Positions 24,296 through 31,495 of a stretch of 64,000 nucleotides of DNA are shown one piece after another. How positions within the stretch are numbered: the stretch's first letter is position 1; each line of letters begins with the position of its first letter. The notes under the pieces were generated by a model, which saw nothing but the letters and a program-made list of their open reading frames with translations, did not search any database and was not told where the DNA came from. The DNA is from Kitasatospora sp. GAS204B (GTDB lineage: Bacteria > Actinomycetota > Actinomycetes > Streptomycetales > Streptomycetaceae), in contig NZ_JARZAG010000003.1 of assembly GCF_029892155.1 (NCBI RefSeq), positions 186,001-250,000 on the forward strand, read 5' to 3'. The position numbers were made by a program, and so were the translations under genes.

Positions 24296-24493
24296 ATGTC
24301 CAGCACGGCCCGCATTCTCTGCGCCCACGGCTACGTCCTCATGCAGGACTCGTGCCCCGGCTGCGACTCCGCCGAGGAGACCCCGCACCCCGCCGACCCG
24401 GTCAAGGTGCGGCCGTCCTGGTCGTCTCGCACGCTGACCCGCTGTCGGACCTGCGGCAAGACGCCTGGTCACCAGATCCACAAGACCGCCTGA
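24296..24493 (+). CDS. Small Cys-rich protein
   Basis: 65 residues, AGAAGGAA upstream. Two CxxC-type knuckles (SCPGC; RCRTCGKTPGH) suggest zinc binding. Function unknown. Confidence 0.5.
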   Translation: MSSTARILCAHGYVLMQDSCPGCDSAEETPHPADPVKVRPSWSSRTLTRCRTCGKTPGHQIHKTA

Positions 24494-24576
24494 TGGCCGC
24501 CGGGTGCGCGACTCGCGCGTGCACCCGGCGAGCACTCACCTAACCCCCACCCCAACCAGCAAGGAGCACAAGGCCG

Positions 24577-24768
24577 ATGACCGACCCTTACGACGACGAC
24601 TCGGACTACGACGAGGACGACAGCACCTCGGAAGAGTGGCAGCCCGGCGAGTGCGACCGGTGCCACGGCGAGACCGTGTACGGCCCGCTCGGCCCGGTGT
24701 ACTGCGCCTGCGCCATCGAGCAGGGCGCGGCCGACGAGGACTGTGTCTGCGGGCCCGAAGAGGACTGA
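24577..24768 (+). CDS. Small acidic Cys-rich protein
   Basis: 63 residues, AAGGAGCACAAGGCCG upstream. Extremely acidic first third (DPYDDDSDYDEDD), then CDRCHGETVYGPL and CAC/CVC pairs: acidic tail plus zinc knuckle. Function unknown. Confidence 0.5.
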   Translation: MTDPYDDDSDYDEDDSTSEEWQPGECDRCHGETVYGPLGPVYCACAIEQGAADEDCVCGPEED

Positions 24769-24778
24769 TCGCTCAACC

Positions 24779-24807
24779 GGCCCGGCAGTCAACCAGGCTG
24801 CCGGGCC
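24779..24807. terminator. Intergenic hairpin
   Basis: GGCCCGGCAG (24779-24788) with CTGCCGGGCC (24798-24807), perfect 10-bp stem and 9-base loop, 10 bases after a stop. Confidence 0.5.
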
Positions 24808-24835
24808 GACCCACATGCCACCCAGGAGGCCCGTC

Positions 24836-25063
24836 ATGACGACCGCTGACACCCTCGCCGCCGCTCGGCCGGCCGCCCCGATTGCCACGCCGGACGCCGA
24901 ACAGCTCACCTGCGAGGCCTGCGACCGCACCACCGACCCGGACGAGTTCCGCGCCTGCGAGGCCGGCGAGATCGACGACCCGATCTGCGACGAGTGCCTC
25001 GCCGTCCAGCAGGACACCGCCGACTGGGACCGCTACAACGCCACCGCCTACTACTACCGCTGA
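24836..25063 (+). CDS. Small zinc-ribbon-like protein
   Basis: 75 residues from the ATG at 24836 behind AGGAGG. Two Cys pairs (CEACDRTT; ICDECLAV) separated by an acidic stretch suggest one zinc ribbon. It converges on the HNH gene. Function unknown. Confidence 0.5.
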   Translation: MTTADTLAAARPAAPIATPDAEQLTCEACDRTTDPDEFRACEAGEIDDPICDECLAVQQDTADWDRYNATAYYYR

Positions 25064-25072
25064 CGGCGCCGG

Positions 25073-25612
25073 CTACTCGGGGTCCAGTGGCTGGGCATCG
25101 GCCCATTGCTGCACGAACTCCACTCCAGCTGGTGTGAACTGGTAGATCTCAGCCACTGGCAGGGTGGCGCCGCCGCTCACGATCCGTCCGCCCGTCCAGG
25201 GCAGTTGCTTCAGATACCCGTCCCGGATCAGGTACCACAGCGAGATCTCGGAACCGGGCCCCATCGCGATCTGATCACCCGGAGCCGCCCCCGCCGCGAG
25301 CTTCGCCGCGAACGCCTCAATGAGGCGGCGCTCAACGTCTCCGTACCGGCTGTTCATCACGGCCAAGTTGGCCTTGTACAGGCGCAGCGACTTGCGGTCG
25401 ATCTGACCGGGCCTGTCGCCCTTGCGGGCGTGGCAGGTCGGACAGAGCGCGATCAGATTCTCGAACTCGTGAGTCTGGACCTTGGCCCAATCCTCGATGT
25501 GCTCGATCTCGACCGGGTGCTGACGGCAGGCCGGTACGGCGCATCGGTGCCCGGCCTCAACCAGAACACGGCGTCGAAGCTCTGCGGGAATCGCGGGACG
25601 TCCATCAGCCAT
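25073..25612 (-). CDS. HNH endonuclease
   Basis: 179 residues. Zinc Cys pairs (C24...C29 and CPTC, 57-60) bracket the HNH core IEHIEDW (His38), Asn52 and His61 of CHARK. A C-terminal helical/winged region (SLWYLIRDGYLKQLPW...YQFTPAGVEFVQQW) may read DNA. It lies alone on the minus strand between early genes and the DUF2637 cluster, the usual position for a moron or homing nuclease rather than a terminase-linked HNH. Confidence 0.82.
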   Translation of the reverse strand: MADGRPAIPAELRRRVLVEAGHRCAVPACRQHPVEIEHIEDWAKVQTHEFENLIALCPTCHARKGDRPGQIDRKSLRLYKANLAVMNSRYGDVERRLIEAFAAKLAAGAAPGDQIAMGPGSEISLWYLIRDGYLKQLPWTGGRIVSGGATLPVAEIYQFTPAGVEFVQQWADAQPLDPE

Positions 25613-25692
25613 GTGCGGATCCTAGGTGACTTGGCTCATGACGGCCGTCAACCCCCGCTGACCAGCGGCGATTTGACGACTGCGGGAATCCG

Positions 25693-25721
25693 TGACGGAC
25701 CGTCGTAAACCCTGCTAAAGT
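25693..25721 (+). promoter_or_regulatory. Promoter of the plasmid-like membrane cluster
   Basis: TGACGG (25693-25698), 17-base spacer, TAAAGT (25716-25721), followed by an A-rich stretch and an 85-base leader with CAGGAG before the DUF2637 gene. It is the clearest promoter-like signal in this divergent gap. Confidence 0.45.
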
Positions 25722-25805
25722 GCCCCGTACTACAACAAAAAAGCGGCCCCACCGGGAGACTGGAACTCTCCTGGCAGGGCCTGACCACAGGAGACTTGAC
25801 CTCCC

Positions 25806-26696
25806 ATGGCTGTCGCACAGACTACTGCGACCAGCGGCTTGACGGTGCACACCCCCGTCATGACGCCATCGCGCACCATCCGACACTGGCGCCCCACCCT
25901 CTGGCTTGCGGTCATCGCCGCCGGCGCCACCATCGCCCTCACCGGCGTGACGTTCTGGCTCTCCTACGAGGCGCTCCACGACCTCGCCGCCAGCCACCAC
26001 CTCGTCGCCGCCCGCGCCTGGGCGTGGCCCGCCACCATCGACGCGTTCATCATCGTTGGCGAAGTCCTCATCCTGCGCGCCTCGTTGCTGCGCCGGATCG
26101 ACTGGCTCGCCGTCCTCCTCGTCGCGCTCGGATCGGTCGGCTCGATCATCCTCAACATCGTGTCCGTCGGTGCGCACGTCGACGGCACGACCCGGGTCGT
26201 CGCCGCCGTCCCGCCGGTCGCCGCGCTGCTCGCGTTCACCGCGCTGATGCGGCAGATCTACCGGGCGCTCTCCACCGACGCGGCACCGCGCGGCGGCGAG
26301 GCACTGACGGGCGTCAGTGGCCCGTCTGACGAGGAGTTCGCCCAGGCTCGGGCCGACGCGCTAGTGGCCGTCGCCGCTCAGCTCCCGCCGCTGCCTCCGA
26401 TGCCGCCCGAGCCGCCCATCCTGCCGCCCGCTCCGCCAGAGACGCCCGCTGAGGAGGCCGCGCCAGAGGCCGGCCCGAGGCCGATCGTCTACAGCAACCC
26501 CGGCTGCTACGCGATCAGGCCCCTGTACGACGCTGGGGCCCGCCCCGGAACAGCGGCCATGCGCCAGGCACTCCTCGACGGCGGACACGGCAACGTCTCC
26601 GACGGCATGATCCGCGGCACCCTGCGCGCCGAGATCGAGCGCCACGAGCCGCACCTGGCCGCGCTGCCGTCCGCCGTCCCGGCCCGCACCGCCTAA
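25806..26696 (+). CDS. DUF2637 membrane protein (mobile-element type)
   Basis: 296 residues. Four hydrophobic helices occupy about residues 30-150 (LWLAVIAAGATIALTGVTF, then IDAFIIVGEVLILRASLL), matching DUF2637. A Pro-rich linker (PPLPPMPPEPPILPP) and a small C-terminal domain (YAIRPLYDAGARPGTAAM) follow. DUF2637 proteins are typical of Streptomyces conjugative plasmids and ICEs beside spread and transfer genes, so this is unusual phage content. Leads a four- to six-gene operon. Confidence 0.78.
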   Translation: MAVAQTTATSGLTVHTPVMTPSRTIRHWRPTLWLAVIAAGATIALTGVTFWLSYEALHDLAASHHLVAARAWAWPATIDAFIIVGEVLILRASLLRRIDWLAVLLVALGSVGSIILNIVSVGAHVDGTTRVVAAVPPVAALLAFTALMRQIYRALSTDAAPRGGEALTGVSGPSDEEFAQARADALVAVAAQLPPLPPMPPEPPILPPAPPETPAEEAAPEAGPRPIVYSNPGCYAIRPLYDAGARPGTAAMRQALLDGGHGNVSDGMIRGTLRAEIERHEPHLAALPSAVPARTA

Positions 26697-26705
26697 CCCG
26701 CCGCC

Positions 26706-26864
26706 GTGCTCGCCCTCCTCTGGGCGATCCCCGCCATGCCCGCGCTCGCCGTCGTGCTCGTGCTGCTCCCCGAGCAGCACCGCGGCACCGCCATGCGCGC
26801 CGCCCTCGGCCTGTGGATCGCCATCACCTGCATCGTCCTCCCCGCGCTGCTCTCCAGGAGCTGA
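26706..26864 (+). CDS. Small two-helix membrane protein
   Basis: 52 residues from a GTG without a clear binding site. Two hydrophobic helices (ALLWAIPAMPALAVVLVLL; LGLWIAITCIVLPALL) around a basic turn. Likely a real small spread-type protein; too short for the usual ORF cut-offs. Confidence 0.45.
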   Translation: MLALLWAIPAMPALAVVLVLLPEQHRGTAMRAALGLWIAITCIVLPALLSRS

Positions 26865-26870
26865 ACCGCC

Positions 26871-27035
26871 ATGACCTACCAGGAACGCGAGACCCACCCG
26901 CCGGCCGCCACCACCGACCAGTACGGCCAGCGCCAGTTCACCCCCGCGCCCGCAGCCGCCGACGTCGTCACGAACTTCGGCTGCGACTACGGCGACATCT
27001 ACGCCACGCCGGCCGCCGGCAAGCAGGAGGGCTGA
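26871..27035 (+). CDS. Small hypothetical protein
   Basis: 54 residues from the ATG 6 bases after the previous stop. Pro/Ala/Gln-rich with one Cys. Lies within the membrane-protein operon. Confidence 0.45.
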   Translation: MTYQERETHPPAATTDQYGQRQFTPAPAAADVVTNFGCDYGDIYATPAAGKQEG

Positions 27036-27038
27036 CCG

Positions 27039-27770
27039 ATGAGCCTCGATCTGCCCGCTCTGCCCGGCCCGGCCGCACCGCAGCCCCTGGAGCCCACCGC
27101 CGTCAGCACCGCGCCGCCCCGGTCGGAACCGGCGGCACCCGCGCCGACCGTCCTCATCAGCTCCCGCACCGTCAGCGCACCGCCCGCCCCTGAGCCCGAG
27201 CCTGATCGGCCGCCGAGCGCGCCCAAGCCGCCGCGGCTCACCGCCGCCGAGCAGCTGCGCGCCCGCAAGCTCCGTCACGCCCGCCGCCGGGCCGAGCGAG
27301 CCGCTGCCCGAGCGGCGGAAGCCGCCGAGGCCGAGCAGTACGACGAGGAGCTCCCCGACGACGAGCCGGAGCAGCAGCCGCGTGCCCGACGGCGCCACAC
27401 CTACCGCCGCTACCAGCCGCAGCCGCACCGCCGCCGCACCCCTGACCAGCGTCAACGCGGCCGCCTCAAGACCCTCGTGGTCACTGCGGCCGCCGCCGGC
27501 ATCGGCTGGTCCACCCCGGCCGGCCACCTCGCGTCCGGCCTCATCCACCAGCTCGGCGCGGCCAGCCCCGGCTGGGGCGTCGCCGGCGGCACCGCCATGG
27601 TCGCCGGCGCCGCCTACGTCGACTTCGTGCTCCGCGGCGGCCGCTCGCCCGGCGGTGCGATCGCCGTGCGCAACGTGCACTCCTGGGGCCTGATCTTCGT
27701 GGTCGTCGCCCGTATCCCGCTCGCCACCGTGCTCCTCGCCCTCTGCCTCTACGCCCCGGGACGGATCTGA
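27039..27770 (+). CDS. Pro/Arg-rich membrane protein
   Basis: 243 residues, GGAGGG upstream. Residues 1-70 are Pro-rich, 75-140 strongly basic with a helical Arg/Ala stretch and an acidic insert, and the last 100 contain three hydrophobic helices. The layout resembles Spd-like proteins of Streptomyces plasmids (inference from architecture). Stop overlaps the next ATG. Confidence 0.6.
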   Translation: MSLDLPALPGPAAPQPLEPTAVSTAPPRSEPAAPAPTVLISSRTVSAPPAPEPEPDRPPSAPKPPRLTAAEQLRARKLRHARRRAERAAARAAEAAEAEQYDEELPDDEPEQQPRARRRHTYRRYQPQPHRRRTPDQRQRGRLKTLVVTAAAAGIGWSTPAGHLASGLIHQLGAASPGWGVAGGTAMVAGAAYVDFVLRGGRSPGGAIAVRNVHSWGLIFVVVARIPLATVLLALCLYAPGRI

Positions 27771-28237
27771 TGACCCTGCAGCAGCTCGCCGCCGACCCCA
27801 ACGCGGCCATCACCACCGGCCAGCAGCTCCTCGGTTCCCTCGGCACCGGCGGCGCCGCCCTCGTCGCCACGACGGTCACCTACCTCGGCGTCCGCGGCAA
27901 GGGCCGCCTCAAGCTGGGCGACACCGGGGCGTTCGTCTCCGGCGTCGTCTCGGGCACCCTGTACGGCGCAGCGGCCACGTTCTGGACCGCGCCCGCCAGC
28001 ATCACGAACGGCATGGTCGGGTCGATCACCGGCCCGGCCGGCCCGTTCGGCAGCGTGGGGCTGGGCGCGGTCGCCACCCTGATCGCCGTCATCGCCTACG
28101 CCGCCGACCTCAGCAGGGGCAAGAGCGCCGTCCTCGGCATCGCAGCCGCCACGGTCTGGGCGGAGGCCGGCGGAATCTGGTCTACGGCCGCGGTGGCTGT
28201 CAGCGGCGTCACCGGCCACTTCCTCGGGATGGCGTGA
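27770..28237 (+). CDS. Membrane protein of plasmid-like cluster
   Basis: 155 residues, four hydrophobic segments including ALVATTVTYLGV and LGAVATLIAVIAYAADLS. Overlaps both neighbours by a few bases. Likely a partner of the adjacent membrane proteins. Confidence 0.6.
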   Translation: MTLQQLAADPNAAITTGQQLLGSLGTGGAALVATTVTYLGVRGKGRLKLGDTGAFVSGVVSGTLYGAAATFWTAPASITNGMVGSITGPAGPFGSVGLGAVATLIAVIAYAADLSRGKSAVLGIAAATVWAEAGGIWSTAAVAVSGVTGHFLGMA

Positions 28238-28926
28238 TGGCCGTCAGCCTGATCAAACCCGCGCCCGAGGCGCCGCCGGACGAGGAACAGCCGCCCCGTC
28301 AGCCGCTGCTGGCCATGCCGGACCTGGCGCCCTATGTACGCGGCGGCAGCCACACTGTGCGGGCGCTCGGGAATGGCTCGGCCGCGCTCGCCCGCCGAAT
28401 CTGGCGGTCCCCGAAGCTGCGGGCGCTCCTCGGCCGCGTCGACTGGGGCGCGGCGCTGCGGAACCCGGCGTGCTGGTTCTGCACCGCCGGCGCAGGGTTG
28501 GCCGCGTGGCGGATCATCGGCCCGTACGCCGTGCCCGTGGCGGCCGGGCTGGCCGCAGGCTGGGGGGTGCTCGCGCTGATGCACAGCAGCCCCGGCCCCG
28601 AGGCCGCCGAACCGGTCGAGGAGCAGCAGCCGGAAGCTCCCGCCAGTCAGGCCCCGGACGACCCCCGCGCGGCGTTCCTCGCGCACGTCCGCCGGGGTAT
28701 CGGCACCGCCTCCGGTGTCCACCTCCGCACCCTCGCCACAATGGCCCCGACGGACGGCTTCACGATCGCCGAGATCCGGGCCCTGTGCGACCGCTACGGG
28801 GTGCTGGTCTCGGACCGCGTGAAGGTGGCCCGGAAGGTGTCTGTTGGGGTGCGGCTGGCTGACCTGCCGGCGCTCTCCCCGACCGTGGTCCAGGAGCGGG
28901 ACCGGGCGGGTAGTTCCGCCGCGTGA
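28237..28926 (+). CDS. Membrane-anchored protein of plasmid-like cluster
   Basis: 229 residues from the ATG at 28237 (a GTG at 28234 is also possible). Two hydrophobic helices at about 75-125 are flanked by a basic N-terminal region. The cytoplasmic C-terminal domain (FLAHVRRGIGTASGVHLRTL) looks like the globular end of Streptomyces mobile-element proteins placed next to FtsK/TraB genes. No FtsK-type translocase is encoded here. Its 3' end lies within the CTACCCG repeat hairpin. Confidence 0.6.
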   Translation: MAVSLIKPAPEAPPDEEQPPRQPLLAMPDLAPYVRGGSHTVRALGNGSAALARRIWRSPKLRALLGRVDWGAALRNPACWFCTAGAGLAAWRIIGPYAVPVAAGLAAGWGVLALMHSSPGPEAAEPVEEQQPEAPASQAPDDPRAAFLAHVRRGIGTASGVHLRTLATMAPTDGFTIAEIRALCDRYGVLVSDRVKVARKVSVGVRLADLPALSPTVVQERDRAGSSAA

Positions 28927-28977
28927 CCTGCGGAAACTACCCGCGAGCTACCCGAGAACTACCTACCCGACTACCCG
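28906..28977. repeat. CTACCCG repeats with bulged hairpin
   Basis: CTACCCG occurs at 28937-28943, 28948-28954, 28963-28969 and 28971-28977, and inverted as CGGGTAG at 28907-28913. The inverted copy lets GGGTAGTTCCGC pair with GCGGAAACTACCC, one base bulged. Short direct repeats beside Streptomyces spread genes recall TraB recognition sequences or iterons; the role here is unknown. Confidence 0.55.
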
Positions 28978-28987
28978 TCAGAAACTT

Positions 28988-29014
28988 GCCGCCCCGGGCA
29001 CCTGCCGGGGCGGC
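28988..29014 (+). terminator. Terminator of the plasmid-like operon
   Basis: GCCGCCCCGG (28988-28997) pairs perfectly with CCGGGGCGGC (29005-29014) around a 7-base loop. It lies between the membrane cluster and the next small genes. Confidence 0.6.
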
Positions 29015-29038
29015 CACACCTGCGAGAGGATGCGCAGC

Positions 29039-29260
29039 ATGAGCGACGAGCAAACCGCGCCCGCCACGGCGAACGAGCGCAGGCAGCGCCTGCTGGCGAC
29101 GATCCGGCGCAGCGGTGGCACCTGGGACTGGCGTCGGGCCCGCGAGACCTACAACCCGCGGCCCGTGCCCAAGCGTGTCCGGGCCGACCTCCAAAGGCTC
29201 TGCAAGGACCGGCTGCTGGTGCGCATCGCGCTCGGCGAGTACCAGCTGGCCGACCGGTGA
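29039..29260 (+). CDS. Small winged-helix-like protein
   Basis: 73 residues, GAGAGG upstream. Residues 10-70 look like a compact winged helix (LLATIRRSGGTWDWRRARET, then LQRLCKDRLLVRIALGEYQL). The stop overlaps the next GTG. Confidence 0.5.
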   Translation: MSDEQTAPATANERRQRLLATIRRSGGTWDWRRARETYNPRPVPKRVRADLQRLCKDRLLVRIALGEYQLADR

Positions 29261-29652
29261 CCGGCGATCTGGTGGCGTTCCTGCGCGAACGCCTCACGAA
29301 AGCCCGCTCAGGCGCCGGGGACATGACGCTGTTCCGCCGCCGCTCCCAGACTGACCCACTACCGCTAGCCAAGATGCGGCAGTTCGGGCCGTCCAAGGAG
29401 AACCTCGAGGAAATCACGGACTTCATACAGCTGAGGCTCTCCCTCATCACGCCACCGATGTTCCCGGCGCCCGACGACACCGGTCGAGCGATTCGGGCAC
29501 TCGGTGATGTCGCTGTGTCAGCCCGCGTCGTCGGCAACCTGCAGATCGACCAAGGCGGAGCGGCCATCCTGGAGTGGGCGACACTTCAGTGCATCGCAGA
29601 CCACTGGCGCGATCACCCCGACTACCGGAAGGAGTGGGACTCCATCAGATGA
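29257..29652 (+). CDS. DUF6221-family protein
   Basis: 131 residues from a GTG overlapping the prior stop. LVAFLRERLTKARS at the N-terminus and ADHWRDHPDYRKEW near the end match the DUF6221 pattern common in Streptomyces genomes and prophages. Function unknown. Confidence 0.6.
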   Translation: MTGDLVAFLRERLTKARSGAGDMTLFRRRSQTDPLPLAKMRQFGPSKENLEEITDFIQLRLSLITPPMFPAPDDTGRAIRALGDVAVSARVVGNLQIDQGGAAILEWATLQCIADHWRDHPDYRKEWDSIR

Positions 29653-29930
29653 CCGACATGACCATCGTGCGCGCCGTCCAGACCTGCCTGGCGTGTCCGT
29701 CCCAGTGGGACGCCTGGACTGACACCGGCCAGTACCTGTACCTCCGTTACCGGTGGGGAACCGGCACCGCCGAAGCGTTCCCGTCACCAGACGTCGACAC
29801 GTGGCCTGACACCGACGCCACCATCGCCGAGTTCGACACCGGCCGCGACCTGGACGGAACCATCAGCCTCACCGAGTTCTGCGCCCAGGCCGGGCTCACC
29901 CTCGAACTCGCCGCCGTGCCCGAGCACTGA
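29649..29930 (+). CDS. Small hypothetical protein
   Basis: 93 residues, ATG overlapping the previous stop. Trp/Tyr-rich first half (CPSQWDAWTDTGQYLYLRYR) resembles a small beta-sheet fold of actinophage proteins. Function unknown. Confidence 0.55.
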   Translation: MTDMTIVRAVQTCLACPSQWDAWTDTGQYLYLRYRWGTGTAEAFPSPDVDTWPDTDATIAEFDTGRDLDGTISLTEFCAQAGLTLELAAVPEH

Positions 29931-29931
29931 C

Positions 29932-30081
29932 GTGGACCGCGCTTTAGCCGGGCTGATCGTGATCGGCATCGCCGCCGGGGCCTTCGGCGCCGTGTTCCCG
30001 CTCGTGTGGCTCTTCGAGCACACGGCCGCCCTGACCGTCAGGATCTGTCGCTGGTTGCGCGCTGCCCGCGCCAGCCGATGA
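29932..30081 (+). CDS. Small membrane protein with TTA codon
   Basis: 49 residues from a GTG one base after the prior stop. One hydrophobic helix (LIVIGIAAGAFGAVFPLVWLF) and a basic tail. The fifth codon is the rare TTA (29944-29946), so synthesis may depend on bldA tRNA. It converges on and overlaps the minus-strand membrane gene by 44 bases. Confidence 0.45.
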   Translation: MDRALAGLIVIGIAAGAFGAVFPLVWLFEHTAALTVRICRWLRAARASR

Positions 30082-30313
30082 CCTGACCGGCGATCATCAC
30101 CGCGACGCCGGCCACCAGCAGCACGACCGCCGCCGTCAGCCGCCCCGACACCACCTCGCTGCACGCGACACCCAGCGGATCCGTCAGGCTAGATGGGAAG
30201 AACCCGGACCCGCAGTCCCCATCCGGCAGGATCCCCACGACCGCGCCGCCGGCCGCGAGCAGCCGGCCACCCCACCGCAGTGCAGCCGCCGCGCGGCCCG
30301 TCGCCTCAGACAT
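30038..30313 (-). CDS. Small membrane protein, candidate lysogenic-conversion gene
   Basis: 91 residues from the ATG at 30313 (30325 also possible). Two hydrophobic helices (LLAAGGAVVGILP and LTAAVVLLVAGVAVMIAGQV) flank a loop with two Cys. It is the only leftward gene between the early operon and the terminase, a position often used by superinfection-exclusion proteins. That role is inference. Confidence 0.5.
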   Translation of the reverse strand: MSEATGRAAAALRWGGRLLAAGGAVVGILPDGDCGSGFFPSSLTDPLGVACSEVVSGRLTAAVVLLVAGVAVMIAGQVIGWRGQRATSDRS

Positions 30314-30455
30314 GCCCGCGAGCATCCCAGCCCGACAGGCTGAGCAGCCAGCCCGGCCACGGAATCGTGACCGGGCCGCAGCGTTCTCGTGCGCAACAGT
30401 GGGGGCACACCCACTATCGCGCTACGCTGAAAACCAGCGTAAGGAGGCAGCCCGC

Positions 30456-30980
30456 GTGAGCAACAACCCAGCAACGCGCGGCGGCGACGGCCGCTTCGAC
30501 CGCAACGTCGCCACCGCCGAACAAGACGCCGAGGCCGCCCGCCTCCGCTCACGAGGCCTGACCTACCGCCAGATCGCCACCGAGCTCGGGGTAGACGTAG
30601 CCACCGCTCACCGCGCCGTGAAGCGCGCCCTGGACGCCGTTGTGGCCGAGCCGGCCGCCGACGCGCTCAGCTTCGAACTGCAGCGCCTCGACGAGGAACT
30701 CGTGCGCCTGGACGACCTGTACGGCCGGGTAGTCGAGGTACTGGAGCGCGAGCACGTCACTGTGTCGCAGGGCCGCGTCGTTGAGCACGACGGTCTCGCC
30801 GTTCCGGATGACGACTGGATCCTCCGCGCTGTCGACCGCCTCGTGAAGATCGACGAGTCCCGGCGCCGCAACGGCGAGTCCCGCCGCAAGCTCCTCGGCC
30901 TGGACTCGCCCGTCAAGACGCAGATCTCCGGCGGCCTGACCTACGAGGTGGTCGGCGTAGACCCCGAGGCACTCCGGTGA
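30456..30980 (+). CDS. terS: Terminase small subunit
   Basis: 174 residues from a GTG behind AAGGAGG. An HTH (LRSRGLTYRQIATELGVDVA, then AHRAVKRAL) occupies about 30-65, followed by a long helical oligomerisation region and a basic C-terminus. First gene of the late operon and two short genes before the large terminase, as expected for the pac/cos recognition subunit. ACGCTG-AAAAC-CAGCGT forms a small inverted repeat just before the binding site. Confidence 0.75.
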   Translation: MSNNPATRGGDGRFDRNVATAEQDAEAARLRSRGLTYRQIATELGVDVATAHRAVKRALDAVVAEPAADALSFELQRLDEELVRLDDLYGRVVEVLEREHVTVSQGRVVEHDGLAVPDDDWILRAVDRLVKIDESRRRNGESRRKLLGLDSPVKTQISGGLTYEVVGVDPEALR

Positions 30981-31189
30981 TCGACCGAGCCCTGAAGGCC
31001 ATCCTGCTGCTCTGCGCCGCCGGGCTGATCGTGGCCGTCAGCATGCTCGTTACCGCCGCTGCTGGCGTAGTCGCTGGCAGCGATGGCCCGAGCATCCCCG
31101 CGCCGTTCCTCGGGCTGTTCTACCTGCTGTGGGGCGTCTTCGGCATCGCTGGGGCATGGGTCGTCGCGCGACTGGGGGCGCAGCGGTGA
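30977..31189 (+). CDS. Small membrane protein
   Basis: 70 residues from a GTG overlapping the terminase small-subunit stop. Two hydrophobic helices (ILLLCAAGLIVAVSMLV; FLGLFYLLWGVFGIAGAWVV). Unusual between terminase subunits. Function unknown. Confidence 0.55.
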   Translation: MIDRALKAILLLCAAGLIVAVSMLVTAAAGVVAGSDGPSIPAPFLGLFYLLWGVFGIAGAWVVARLGAQR

Positions 31190-31452
31190 GCGAAGCCATC
31201 TACCGGTACGAACTCCCTGTCGACGGCGACTGGCACACCCTGCCGCTCTCCGGCGCCGTCCTCCACGTCGACTGCCGCACGGCTGACACAGTCGAGCTCT
31301 GGGCGTACCACAGCGGAGGCCCAGAGCTTCCACGCGCCTTCCAAGTCGTCGGCACAGGCCAGCCCCTCCCCGCAGGCTGGAAACGGCATGTCGGGACGTG
31401 CCTCAGCCCTGACCGCCAACTGGTCTGGCACGTGGTGGAACAGCAGCCGTGA
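31186..31452 (+). CDS. DUF7352-like small protein
   Basis: 88 residues from a GTG coupled to the previous gene. The opening IYRYELPVDGDWHTLPLSG with VLHVDC is typical of a small beta-rich actinophage family. Lies directly upstream of the large terminase. Confidence 0.55.
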   Translation: MSEAIYRYELPVDGDWHTLPLSGAVLHVDCRTADTVELWAYHSGGPELPRAFQVVGTGQPLPAGWKRHVGTCLSPDRQLVWHVVEQQP

Positions 31453-31495
31453 CGACCGCGCCCCTGGTGCGCCGCTACCACCCGCGCGGCGCGCC

